Assembly: GCF_000411975.1 (NCBI RefSeq)
Contig: NZ_ASXG01000048.1
Location: 1 to 64,000, forward strand
Source: Amycolatopsis orientalis DSM 43388
GTDB lineage: Bacteria > Actinomycetota > Actinomycetes > Mycobacteriales > Pseudonocardiaceae
DNA length: 64,000 nt
Direction of reading: 5' to 3'
Part shown: positions 28,037 to 36,026 of the stretch, piece by piece
How positions within the stretch are numbered: the stretch's first letter is position 1
Layout: every line of letters begins with the position of its first letter
Position numbers and translations under genes: made by a program
The notes under the pieces: generated by a model
Database searches by the model: none
Told to the model about the DNA's origin: nothing
The model's input: only the letters and a program-made list of their open reading frames with translations

Positions 28037-28729
28037 ATGGCGCGGCTGAATTACAACGAACTCAACGACACGATCCGCTACACCATGTGGTCGGTCTTCC
28101 GGATCGAACCGGGGAAGTTGGGGGAGGACCGCGGCGCCGCCGGCCGCGAGACGGCTGAGTACCTCGACGGGCTCGAGGCCAAGGGCGTCGTCGTCCGGGG
28201 CGTGTACGACGTGTCCGGCCTGCGTGCCGACGCCGACTACATGATCTGGTGGCACGCCGAGGAGATCGAACAGGTCCAGGCCGCCTACACCGGGTTCCGC
28301 CGCACGCCGCTCGGCCGCGCGTCCACGCCGGTCTGGAGCCAGACCGCGCTGCACCGCCCCGCCGAGTTCAACAAGAGCCACGTGCCCGCGTTCCTGGCCG
28401 GCGAGGAGGCGCGCAAGTACGTCTGCGTGTACCCGTTCGTCCGGTCCTACGAGTGGTACCTGCTGCCGGACGAGGAACGCCGCAAGATGCTGGCCGACCA
28501 CGGCAAGGAGGCGCGGGACTACCCGGACGTGCGCGCCAACACCGTCGCGTCGTTCGCGCTCGGCGACTACGAGTGGATCCTCGCCTTCGAGGCCGACGAA
28601 CTGCACCGGATCGTCGACCTGATGCGCCACCTGCGCAACACCGAGGCCCGTCGCCACGTGCGCGTCGAAATCCCGTTCTACACCGGCACCAAGGTGCCGC
28701 CCGCCGAGCTCGTCGCGGCCCTGCCGTAA
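28037..28729 (+). CDS. chdC: Coproheme decarboxylase (HemQ/ChdC), 230 aa
   Basis: ChdC uses peroxide to remove two carboxyls of coproheme, making heme b. By spacing it matches the well-studied C. diphtheriae enzyme: candidate catalytic Tyr Y132 ([10 protein letters not shown]), axial His H155 ([10 protein letters not shown]) and distal His H115 (NKSHVPAF). The size and the [10 protein letters not shown] start are typical of actinobacterial ChdC. It follows hemY with a 46-bp gap and completes hemE-hemY-chdC. The residue numbers of the reference enzyme (Y135, H158, H118) are from memory; the identical spacing of 23 and 17 residues supports them. Confidence 0.93.
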   Translation: MARLNYNELNDTIRYTMWSVFRIEPGKLGEDRGAAGRETAEYLDGLEAKGVVVRGVYDVSGLRADADYMIWWHAEEIEQVQAAYTGFRRTPLGRASTPVWSQTALHRPAEFNKSHVPAFLAGEEARKYVCVYPFVRSYEWYLLPDEERRKMLADHGKEARDYPDVRANTVASFALGDYEWILAFEADELHRIVDLMRHLRNTEARRHVRVEIPFYTGTKVPPAELVAALP

Positions 28730-28732
28730 CCC

Positions 28733-30100
28733 GTGCAGGACGTACTCGCCGGGGCCTGGCAGTCGCTCGCCGGGGAACCGCTGCCCGCCGTGTCGTTGAC
28801 CGGCGACGAATCCGTGCTGCCCGGGCATTTCCGGGTCCCCGCCGCGGCGACCGCCAGCATCGCCGCGGCCACCCTGTCCGCGGGCGAACTGCTGCGGCTG
28901 CGGGGCATCGACCCGGGCACGGTGTCGGTCGACACCCGGCACGCCGCGGCCGCGTTCCGAAGCGAGCAGCTGCTGCGCATCGACGGCGAGCCCGGGCCAA
29001 GCCCGTGGGGCCGCATCGCGGGCGACTATCGCGCCGCCGACGGCTGGATCAAGCTGCACTGCAACACCTCGCGGCACGAAGCGGCGGTCTGCTGGGCGCT
29101 CGGCGTCCCGGCGACCCGCGAAGCGGTGACCAAGGCCGTGGCTGGCAAGTCCGCGGCAGAGGTCGAATCAGCCGTGGTGACCGCGGGCGGCGCGGCCGCG
29201 TTGATGCGCTCGCGCGAGGACTGGCTGGCGCACCCGCAAGGCCAGGCCGTCGCGGAACTGCCGCTGGTCGAGCTGAACCGCATCGGGGACGCGCCGAAGC
29301 GCATCCTGTTCGACTCGGACCGCCCGATGGGCGGCGTGCGCGTGCTGGAACTGACGCACGTGCTCGCCGGACCGGTCGCAGGCCGCGTGCTGGCCGCGCA
29401 CGGCGCGAACGTCCTGCATGTCGGCGCCGCACACCTGCCGCGCATCCCGGTCCTGACCATGGACACCGGCCAAGGCAAGCGCTCCGCCTTCATCGCACTC
29501 GACACCGAAGGCGGCCGCGCGAAGCTGAAGAAGCTCATCGCCCGCGCGGACGTCCTGCTCCAGACCTTCCGCCCGGGTGCCCTCGCCCGCCTCGGCTTCG
29601 GCCCGGACCAGCTCGCCGAGCTACGCCCCGGACTCGTGGTGGCCGATGTGTCGGCCTACGGCTGGACCGGCCCGTGGGCCCGCCGCCGCGGCTTCGACAG
29701 CCTCGTGCAGATGTCGTCCGGCATCGCCGAGGAATACTCCACCGACGCTCCGGCGCCACTGCCCGCGCAAGCCCTGGACCACGCCACCGGCTGGCTGACC
29801 GCCGCCGCCATCATGACGGCCATCCGCCGCACCGTCACCGACGGCGGCACCTGGCACGCCCGCCTGTCCCTGGCCGGAACCGGGCGGTGGCTGGATTCCT
29901 TGGGCCGCAAGGACCCGGAACCGTCCGAAGTGGACTGTACGGACCTCCTGGAGACCGTCGACAGCGACTTCGGCCAGATGACCCGGGTCCGAATGGCCGG
30001 CGACCTGCCGGGCTCGCCGCCGCACTGGGACCACCCGTCGCACCAGCCCGGCACAGACACCGCAGTGTGGTCGCCGGTCGTGCCCCAGCCGGTCCCGTAA
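28733..30100 (+). CDS. CaiB/BaiF family CoA transferase, 455 aa
   Basis: This is a family III CoA-transferase with the conserved VLELTHVLAGPVAGRVLAAHG segment in the middle of the protein, preceded by a 190-residue half that carries SWKLHCN-like and REDWLAHPQG-like features. These enzymes form an aspartyl-CoA thioester intermediate. The GTG at 28733 lies 3 bp after the chdC stop, so it can be cotranscribed with heme genes, but a metabolic link is not obvious. It ends at a long non-coding stretch. Substrate unknown. Confidence 0.8.
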   Translation: MQDVLAGAWQSLAGEPLPAVSLTGDESVLPGHFRVPAAATASIAAATLSAGELLRLRGIDPGTVSVDTRHAAAAFRSEQLLRIDGEPGPSPWGRIAGDYRAADGWIKLHCNTSRHEAAVCWALGVPATREAVTKAVAGKSAAEVESAVVTAGGAAALMRSREDWLAHPQGQAVAELPLVELNRIGDAPKRILFDSDRPMGGVRVLELTHVLAGPVAGRVLAAHGANVLHVGAAHLPRIPVLTMDTGQGKRSAFIALDTEGGRAKLKKLIARADVLLQTFRPGALARLGFGPDQLAELRPGLVVADVSAYGWTGPWARRRGFDSLVQMSSGIAEEYSTDAPAPLPAQALDHATGWLTAAAIMTAIRRTVTDGGTWHARLSLAGTGRWLDSLGRKDPEPSEVDCTDLLETVDSDFGQMTRVRMAGDLPGSPPHWDHPSHQPGTDTAVWSPVVPQPVP

Positions 30101-30173
30101 GCATCGCCGGTCCTGCGGCGGCCACGCCGCGCGGTCTCGCACGCGTCGGGTGCCGGATGCCGCCGCGCCGGGC

Positions 30174-30452
30174 TGGCCGCGTGATCGCCGCCGTGCAGGG
30201 CTGGTTGCGTGATGTCGCGGTGGGGCGCTGGTCGCGAGGATGCCGCTGTGGCGCACTGGTCGCGAGGTCGCTGCCCGACCCGGGTTGGTCGCGAGAGGCC
30301 GGTGTGTGGCGCTGGTCTCGAGGACGTTGAGGTGTTGGGGTGGCCGCGGGGCCGCCTCCATGCCGTGCTCGTCGCGGGGATGCCGCAGGGATGCGTTGGT
30401 CGTGAGCACGCTGCCGTGTTGGGCTGACCGCAGCGATTCGGCTGTGCCGTGC
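30174..30452. repeat. 28-bp degenerate tandem array, ten units
   Basis: Ten consecutive units begin at 30174, 30202, 30229, 30257, 30286, 30313, 30341, 30369, 30397 and 30425 (27-29 bp each), with a consensus start TGGTCGCGAGGATGCCG. The copies diverge, and no frame is consistently kept. It lies directly after the CoA-transferase stop in a gene-free region. There is no spacer variability of CRISPR type. Confidence 0.8.
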
Positions 30453-31045
30453 CGGTCTCGCCAAGGCCGCCGTGCTCGTCGATGCGGTCAAGCCAGGGCG
30501 GGGCCGTGCCGGTTCTCCCAGGACCGCCGAGTCACGTAAGCGCCGTCGGTCTCCCGTGCGCCGTCGAGGTCCCGCGTGGATGGCACCAGCCGCACGGACA
30601 CCGCGCCGGTCTCGCGCGACGCCGCCGGCCAGGTGAGCGCGGTCAGGTTCCGCAAGCACCGCACGCGCCCACCTCGGGAGCGCCCGATCCGGGGCTGTCA
30701 CGCCGAATTGGTACGCGCCGCCGGTCCGGTAAGTCCCGGGTCGGTTGCGCACGGCCAGTCCACTGAACGCAGCCTGCCTCCTGAGCATCCCGACGGTGGG
30801 CGTCCCGCCAGTCCTGTGGCACCACCGTCCCCGTGAGCACTACGCCGGGCTCATCGGTCGCGAGCCGCGTGAGTTCGGCGTCGGGCGCGCGGTCGGCACC
30901 CGCGGCCCCGGGCACGAGGCTCGTCGGACCACGAATCGCGTTAGCGCTGCGCAGGCCTCGCGTGGGCACCGTCGGCCCTCCGGCAACCCGAGCCAGTTAG
31001 GGAACTTCGGGACCCGCACCAACCCGGCGCACAGCCACCCCGCGG
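30453..31045. other. Gene-free region after the 28-bp array
   Basis: About 590 bp without a convincing gene. It continues with weaker repeated GTGCCGGTCTC-like blocks near 30450-30640 and shows no RBS-led reading frame. Long open frames here are the GC-rich shadows common in this DNA. Whether it has any regulatory role for the TIGR04222 block downstream is not visible. Confidence 0.45.
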
Positions 31046-31822
31046 CTAAACCGGTATCAGACCTCCCGCGATCCGCTTGTCCGGATAAGCCGCCAGCCCG
31101 CCCACCGCGACGAGTTCGGCTGGTCCCGTGCCGCTGCCCGTGGCGGCCTGCTGTTCGGCCCGTGCGACGACCGTCGCCCCCGCAGTCGTCGGCGGTAGCG
31201 AGCTGACTTTCCGTTCGCCGAACGTCTTCGTGATCCGCTGACTGGCGACCAGGCAGAGCCAGAGCGTCAGCACGACCGCCGCGAAGGCGAGCAGCACCAT
31301 CGGGTTCAGGTGAGACCGGCCCACGTCGTACGCCAGCCGGGCCACCCCGGCCGCCAGCACGACCACGGCGACCGTGGTCAGCGTGTACCCGAGGCCTGTC
31401 AACGGCCTGCGCCGGCTGACCAGCCGCCGCTGGACCAGATCGGTCTCGAGTGTCCGTATCGCAGGCTTGACCACGGATGAGCGCGCGACCCACGACGCGA
31501 GACGACCGCGCCCGGCCGCTTGGTGCACGGCTTGCTCGAGCGGCGACGCGGGCGGCGAGCCGGCGGCGATGATCTCGCCGTAAGACCCGACCTGCAGCTG
31601 CCCACGGGCGAGCAGAGCCGCGATCGCCGCTTCGACCGCCCGGGGCCGCCCGCCCGCCAGGTACGCGACGTCGTAGACATCGCGCGGCACGGCCGCCGAC
31701 TCCGGCGCGGACGCCTGCTTGGCCAGTTTGTCCTTGCCGGTGGCCACAATGCTCACCAAGCCCGCGGCCATGGCCGCATAGACGAGCAGCATCGGGCTCA
31801 ACACGGCCCAGAATCCGTTCAC
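31046..31822 (-). CDS. TIGR04222-type membrane protein without Cys-rich tail, 258 aa
   Basis: A paralogue of the three proteins upstream. TM1 is about residues 5-27, then a soluble segment with DVYDVAYLAGGRPRAVEAAI (about 50-70), then two hydrophobic helices (about 145-190), and the C-terminal motif LVAVGGLAAYPD, conserved in all four paralogues. It then stops after GGLIPV with no Gly/Cys tail. The GTG start has GGGAGG nearby. It is 101 bp downstream of the 108-aa gene; a CGGTTACG repeat in the gap may be a promoter. It may be a scaffold subunit. Function is unknown. Confidence 0.72.
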   Translation of the reverse strand: MNGFWAVLSPMLLVYAAMAAGLVSIVATGKDKLAKQASAPESAAVPRDVYDVAYLAGGRPRAVEAAIAALLARGQLQVGSYGEIIAAGSPPASPLEQAVHQAAGRGRLASWVARSSVVKPAIRTLETDLVQRRLVSRRRPLTGLGYTLTTVAVVVLAAGVARLAYDVGRSHLNPMVLLAFAAVVLTLWLCLVASQRITKTFGERKVSSLPPTTAGATVVARAEQQAATGSGTGPAELVAVGGLAAYPDKRIAGGLIPV

Positions 31823-31923
31823 GACAGGTTCCCTCCCTCCCGGCTCGGCAGAGATCGGATAACGCCGCCGTAACCGGACATGTCGTCAGCGTAACCGGGG
31901 CCACCGACAAAAACCGAACAGGC

Positions 31924-32250
31924 TCAGCGCCGGAACCATCTGCGCCGAGGTTTGGGCAGGTCACCGCGGGCGATGAGCCACTCCGCGAAGGCGTCGGCGT
32001 ACTCGCGCGCCCGAAGCGAAGTCGGCTTCGGACGCTCCGCCGCGTACTCGTCGAACAACGGCCGGTACCGCGAGCCGAGCGTCTCGGGCAGATCCGGGCG
32101 CAGGTACGCCACCAGTCGCCGTCGTTTCGAGAGCAAGACGTCTGCCTCGATGCGCAACCGCGAGGCCTCGAATCCGGACGGCGCCTCGGCTCCGGTCAGC
32201 AGGCTGTCCAGCAACGCAGCCTGCCGAGCCGCCAAGTCTTCGCGACTCAC
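31924..32250 (-). CDS. Small basic protein coupled to DUF692 enzyme, possible MNIO partner, 108 aa
   Basis: The protein is 108 residues, with helical, Arg-rich composition (SREDLAARQAALLDSLLTG start; FRR end). Its GTG overlaps the DUF692 stop by four bases, so it is translationally coupled. MNIO enzymes (MbnB, TglH, ChrH, BufB) work with a small partner protein that binds the precursor; BufC-type partners belong to DUF2063. The LAARQAALLDSLLTG pattern is loosely like the N-terminus of DUF2063 proteins, but I cannot assign it with certainty. The call rests on position, size and coupling. Confidence 0.62.
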   Translation of the reverse strand: MSREDLAARQAALLDSLLTGAEAPSGFEASRLRIEADVLLSKRRRLVAYLRPDLPETLGSRYRPLFDEYAAERPKPTSLRAREYADAFAEWLIARGDLPKPRRRWFRR

Positions 32251-33050
32251 AACGTCACCGCAGTCCGCAACGCGACCAGCTCGGCGGCGAGTTCGGAATC
32301 GGTGGGGTAGTCGTCGTCGCGCTCCAGGAGAACGCCCGGCGGATCCGTGCGTCGACGCAGCTCGGCGAGCAGATCCAGCACCTCCGGCAACACCGGATGC
32401 GCGTGCGTGTCGTGGTAAACGCCGTCGCGCTCCACACCGCCTGCCATGTGCACGTACGCGAGCCGTTCCCAGGGAATCCCGTCCAGGAACGCCACCGGAT
32501 CGGTGCCCACGTTGCGTGCGTTCGCGTACAGGTTCGCGACGTCGATGATCAGCAGGCAGCCGGTCCGTTCGGTCAGCTCAGTGAGGAATTGTTCCTCGGT
32601 CAGCTCGTTTTCCGGCCACTCCAGAAGCGCGGCGATATTTTCCAGCGCCAGCGGAACGTCCACAATGGACTGTGCGAGCCGGACGTTGTCCACCAGCACG
32701 TCCAGCGCCTCGCGCGTGCGCGGCAGCGGCATCAGATGTCCGGAGTCGAGCCCGCCCGCGCGGACGAAGCACACGTGGTCGCTGGCCAGCGGTGCGTCGA
32801 GGGCCCTGGCCAGTTCGGCCAGGTGCTCCACTCGTGCGGTGTCCAGCGGCTCGGCCCCGCCCAGCGACAGCGAGACGGCGTGCGGCAACACCGGCATCCC
32901 GCGGTCCTTCAGCGCCAGCAGGCTTTCCGGCAGGTGCGGAGCGTGCAGGTTCTCCGCGACCACCTCGACCCAGTCGACGCCCGGCAGCCGCGCGATCGAC
33001 AGGTCCAGTTCCGGCCGCCAGCCGATGCCGATTCCCAGCCGGTCAGCCAC
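32247..33050 (-). CDS. DUF692 / MNIO-family multinuclear iron oxidative enzyme, 267 aa
   Basis: A TIM-barrel protein of the DUF692 (MNIO) family, whose characterised members use two or three irons to oxidise Cys (or Asn) residues in peptides. Likely ligands in order are H57, D91 and H92 (SDHVCF), E137 (ALENIA), D170 and N173 (IDVANLY), H201 (YVHMAGG), D214, H216 and E243 (LLERDDDYP). The GTG at 33050 is inside the last codons of the Cys-rich gene, which ends at 33043 (8-bp overlap), and the GGAGG of that tail serves as its RBS. Substrates are probably the Cys-rich tails of the three upstream proteins. Confidence 0.85.
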   Translation of the reverse strand: MADRLGIGIGWRPELDLSIARLPGVDWVEVVAENLHAPHLPESLLALKDRGMPVLPHAVSLSLGGAEPLDTARVEHLAELARALDAPLASDHVCFVRAGGLDSGHLMPLPRTREALDVLVDNVRLAQSIVDVPLALENIAALLEWPENELTEEQFLTELTERTGCLLIIDVANLYANARNVGTDPVAFLDGIPWERLAYVHMAGGVERDGVYHDTHAHPVLPEVLDLLAELRRRTDPPGVLLERDDDYPTDSELAAELVALRTAVTL

Positions 33051-33873
33051 CGCACCCACCTCCGCCTCCGCATCCGCCGCCCCCGCCGCACGACGATCCG
33101 CCGCCGGACGACGTTCCCGCGCCGCTCTTCAACGCCAAGCTTGTCGCATGGTCCGGGTACTGGGCGAACCCGCCCAGCGCGACCAGCGAAGCGGCGCCGG
33201 CCGGCAGCGCGCCGGACTGTGCCCGCTGCGCGACCGGGTCCGTCCGCACCGCGACGACCATCGCGCGCCCGGCCTTGGTCAGATGGACTTTGGGCCGCTT
33301 TCGGCTGGTCACCGCCAGGACCGTCAGAATCGCAGTCACTGCCAGCAGCACCTGCAACGCCGCGGTCGGCCGGTGCAGCGCTGATCCGTTCACCGCGCGC
33401 ACCAGGCCGACTGCGAACAGGACTCCGTAGACCAGCACCACTCCGGTCAGGAAGCGAGCGGAAGCGACCGAGACCAGCCCTCGCCGACGCAGTTCGTTCC
33501 CGATGCTCCGCACCGGCGCGGCGACCGCTTCCGCCGTGCGCAGCGTCGAGGCCGTGTGGGGCCGCTTCCGCACGGCCTGGTGAATCGCCTGCTCAACCGG
33601 CTCCGTCGGAGCTCCGGAGACAGCGGTGAGCTGGCCCCGGGTGTCGACCCGCAGCAGTCCGCGCTCCAGCAGCGCGGCAATGGCCGTGTCGACCGTGCGG
33701 TGGTGGCCGCCGGCCAGGAAAGCGAGCTGGTAGACGTCGAGCGGCCGGTGCGGTTCCGCGGACGCGCTTGGCCCGATCCTCGGCCAGACCAGCTGCACCA
33801 CGAACGTCAAGGCCAGTGCCGCCCCGTAAAGCGCAAGGAACTGCGGGCCCGAGATGCCCCACGGCTCGTGCAC
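33043..33873 (-). CDS. TIGR04222-type membrane protein with 3-Cys Gly-rich tail, 276 aa
   Basis: The protein begins MHEPWGISGPQF with TM1 about residues 8-29. A basic segment with DVYQLAFLAGGHHRTVDTAI follows, two further hydrophobic helices about 140-190, then the shared motif LVALGGFAQYPD, and a Gly/Ser-rich C-terminus with three Cys (last residues SSCGGGGGCGGGGGCGG). With three TM helices and an outside N-terminus, the tail would lie on the cytosolic side. It is the last paralogue before the DUF692 gene and overlaps it by 8 bp. The GTG start has GAGGAGGGAG upstream. Confidence 0.75.
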   Translation of the reverse strand: MHEPWGISGPQFLALYGAALALTFVVQLVWPRIGPSASAEPHRPLDVYQLAFLAGGHHRTVDTAIAALLERGLLRVDTRGQLTAVSGAPTEPVEQAIHQAVRKRPHTASTLRTAEAVAAPVRSIGNELRRRGLVSVASARFLTGVVLVYGVLFAVGLVRAVNGSALHRPTAALQVLLAVTAILTVLAVTSRKRPKVHLTKAGRAMVVAVRTDPVAQRAQSGALPAGAASLVALGGFAQYPDHATSLALKSGAGTSSGGGSSCGGGGGCGGGGGCGG

Positions 33874-33902
33874 CGCGTCTCCCTCCTCGATCCGGCTGCG
33901 GG

Positions 33903-34868
33903 TTATCCGCCGCAGCCGCCCCCGCCGCAACTGCTGCCTCCGCCGCACGAAGACCCGCTGCTGCACGAGGAACCGCCGCCGCACGAGGAACCGCCGCTGC
34001 TGCAGGACGATCCGCCGCTCGAACCGCCGCCCCCGGCCCAGGTGCTCCCGCTGCCGCTGAGCAGCGCCGTGCTCATTTCGTCGTCCGGGTACAGCGCGAT
34101 CCCGCCGAGCGCGACGACCGCCGCCGCGCCGACGAGCAGCGTTCCGTTGCCGCTCCGGTCCGGGGCAGCGAATTCCTCCGGCCGTTCCTCGGCAGCCTTC
34201 GCTTCCTCGCGGGCCCGCACGACGATCGCGTGCCCCGCGTCGGTCGCCTGGGACGTCTTCGAGCCCTTCCGGACCACGTAAGCGATCAACGTCAGGGTTC
34301 CGGCCGCGAAGAGCAACCCGATCAGCCCGCCGATCGGGCGGCCCAGCTGCGCTCCGTTGACCGCACGGACGATGCCGATCAGCAACAGCGCCGCGTAGCA
34401 CACCACGATGCCGACGCGGAAGCCGTCCAGTCCGTCGCCGGTGGCGAGCAGCCCGCGCCGTTCGAGGTCTTCGCGGATCTTCTCCGTTTCCGGCCGGACG
34501 ACCGGCGACCTGCGCACCATGGCCACCGTCGCGGTACCGCCCTGCGCGGCGTCGTGCACCGCGCGTTCCAGGCCCTTGCCGGTCGGTCGCTTGCCGATCG
34601 CGCTCAGCTTGCCCTTGCTGCTCACCCGGAGCCGATCCTGCTCCAGCAGCGTCGCGATCGCGGTATCGACCGCGCGGTCCGCTCCGCCGGCCAGGTAGGC
34701 GAGCTGGTAGACGTTCGGTCGCAGCGGCGCCTCGACGGCGGCGGGCGCGTTCCGCCGCCGGGACCGCGCGATCGGCGGCCAGCTCAGCTGCACGAGCAGC
34801 ACGACCGCCAACGCCAGGCCGAAGACCAGCAGGAATTGCGGGCCCGAAATGCCCCACGGTTCGTCCAC
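33903..34868 (-). CDS. TIGR04222-type membrane protein with 6-Cys Ser/Gly-rich tail, 321 aa
   Basis: Close relative of the next gene: same N-terminus (VDEPWGISGPQF), TM1, NVYQLAYLAGGADRAVDTAI segment, two C-terminal helices and the VVALGGIALYPDDE motif. The C-terminal tail (about the last 45 residues) carries six Cys, most in a repeated SSC context within Gly runs. The GTG at 34868 is preceded by AGAGGGGGAAG. It is 29 bp upstream of the 3-Cys gene, so cotranscribed. The tail differs in motif from its neighbours, as expected if tails were tuned for different modification or metal sites. Confidence 0.75.
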   Translation of the reverse strand: MDEPWGISGPQFLLVFGLALAVVLLVQLSWPPIARSRRRNAPAAVEAPLRPNVYQLAYLAGGADRAVDTAIATLLEQDRLRVSSKGKLSAIGKRPTGKGLERAVHDAAQGGTATVAMVRRSPVVRPETEKIREDLERRGLLATGDGLDGFRVGIVVCYAALLLIGIVRAVNGAQLGRPIGGLIGLLFAAGTLTLIAYVVRKGSKTSQATDAGHAIVVRAREEAKAAEERPEEFAAPDRSGNGTLLVGAAAVVALGGIALYPDDEMSTALLSGSGSTWAGGGGSSGGSSCSSGGSSCGGGSSCSSGSSCGGGSSCGGGGCGG

Positions 34869-34967
34869 GGCTTCCCCCTCTTTTCCGCGTTGCCCGCACC
34901 TTAACCGGTAGATCGCCGGACGCTGTCGGCAGAACTGACGCACTCGATGTCCGGTTCGTTCCCCGGC

Positions 34968-35915
34968 TCAGCTGTTTCCGCCGCCGCACCCCCCGCCGCC
35001 ACATCCGCCGCCGCAGCCGGACCCGCACCCGGAACCGCCGCATCCGGATCCGCAGCCCACTCCGCCGCATCCGGATCCGCAGCCCACTCCGCCGCAGCCG
35101 GATCCGCAACCCGCCCCGGCGGCCCAGTACCCCGCCGCTCCGCCGAAACCGCCCGCGGCTCCGCCCGCGATGCCCGCCCCGGTCCGCCGGGTCGCCGGAA
35201 GCCCGCGCTGGAGCGCGACCCGCAACTCGCGATCCGGGTGGTTCGCCAGCCCGCCGACCGCGACGCTTCCGGCCAGACCGGTGATCAGGCTCTGGTCCGA
35301 CCACGCCGCTTCGGCCGCCACGCGTCCGGCGTCGGTCGGGCGGACCCATCGGGCCGCCCGGCGACGGGACAGCGCGGTGCACGCGAACCACGCGGGCAGC
35401 AGAACCGAAACCAGCACCCAACCGTTCAGCCCGGCAATGAACGCGGCCACCCCGGCAGCCGCCAGCACCGCTTCTCCGATGGCGGTCCATTTCCATGCCC
35501 GCTGCAACGCGTGACCGTCGACGACCAGGCCGCGCTTGGTGAGGTCGTCGACCATCTCGCGCACGGTCTCTCCCCAGACCAGACCGCGCAGCACGGTCGC
35601 GATCCCGACGCCCGTGCCGGTCAGCGCAGCCGCTTCGCGGCTCAGCGCGTCAGACGGTTCGGTCGGCGTGCGGTACAGCCTTCCCGTGGAGTCCGCGCGC
35701 AACTGCTCGCGCTCCAGCATCGAGGCGACCGTCGTCTCGGCCACGCGGGTGGGGCCGTTCGTCAACAACGCGACCTGGGCGGCAGAGGTCAGCCGGGTTT
35801 CGGGATGCCTGCCCCGGCGCAGCCGGGCGGCAGTCCGCCGCCCGAACCACCAGCAGACCAGCGCCAGCACGAGAACCAGCGCCGCCGGCAGCGCGCGTTC
35901 GATCGTCCAGTCCAT
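34968..35915 (-). CDS. TIGR04222-type membrane protein with 10-Cys tail, 315 aa
   Basis: First gene of the block. The ATG at 35915 has GGAGGGGG seven bases upstream. TM1 is about residues 8-27; a soluble part with a LLTNGPTRVAETTVASML helix follows, then two hydrophobic helices about 145-190 and the VAVGGLANHPDRE motif. The tail has ten Cys in units of G-C-G-S-G-C, mostly a 27-bp (9-codon) repeat at 35014-35115, which indicates recent tail expansion. The gene is separated from msrB by a terminator, so it starts a transcript of its own. Confidence 0.75.
   Translation of the reverse strand: MDWTIERALPAALVLVLALVCWWFGRRTAARLRRGRHPETRLTSAAQVALLTNGPTRVAETTVASMLEREQLRADSTGRLYRTPTEPSDALSREAAALTGTGVGIATVLRGLVWGETVREMVDDLTKRGLVVDGHALQRAWKWTAIGEAVLAAAGVAAFIAGLNGWVLVSVLLPAWFACTALSRRRAARWVRPTDAGRVAAEAAWSDQSLITGLAGSVAVGGLANHPDRELRVALQRGLPATRRTGAGIAGGAAGGFGGAAGYWAAGAGCGSGCGGVGCGSGCGGVGCGSGCGGSGCGSGCGGGCGGGGCGGGNS
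35014..35115 (-). repeat. 27-bp in-frame tandem repeats in the Cys-rich tail
   Basis: Units begin at 35014, 35041, 35068 and 35095 (the last partial). Copies two and three are identical over 27 bp. Each unit encodes nine residues of the G-C-G-S-G-C-G-G-x type, so the array lengthens the tail by two Cys per unit. Confidence 0.8.
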
Positions 35916-35978
35916 CGCGGTCCCCCTCCGGATGAACAAACCACGCTACCCGCACGCCCGGGGTTGCCACCGGACGAA

Positions 35979-36011
35979 AAACCGCCCTCCCCGGGACGAA
36001 GAGGGCGGTTT
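35979..36011 (-). terminator. Intrinsic terminator after msrB
   Basis: An 11-bp perfect stem (AAACCGCCCTC/GAGGGCGGTTT) with an 11-base loop is followed on the minus strand by a run of T (complement of the GAAAAA before it). It lies 16 bp past the msrB stop and isolates the TIGR04222/DUF692 block. Confidence 0.8.
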
Positions 36012-36026
36012 CGGCGGACCCGGTCG

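Noticed and set aside
30174..30452. CRISPR array
   Set aside because: Units are tandem with no constant repeat plus variable spacer structure, and no cas genes are near.
29835..30788. Minus-strand 317-aa frame over the 28-bp array
   Set aside because: The translation is a low-complexity Arg/Pro/Ala repeat without domain, and it overlaps the real CoA-transferase gene.
33903..35110. Cys/Gly tails as low-complexity artefacts
   Set aside because: Three neighbouring genes have different tail motifs, all in frame and ending at sensible stops beside a DUF692 gene, so chance is unlikely.
33043..35496. Single 817-aa minus-strand protein
   Set aside because: It merges the end of one real gene with the antisense shadow of two others; the three genes have their own RBS and conserved N-termini.
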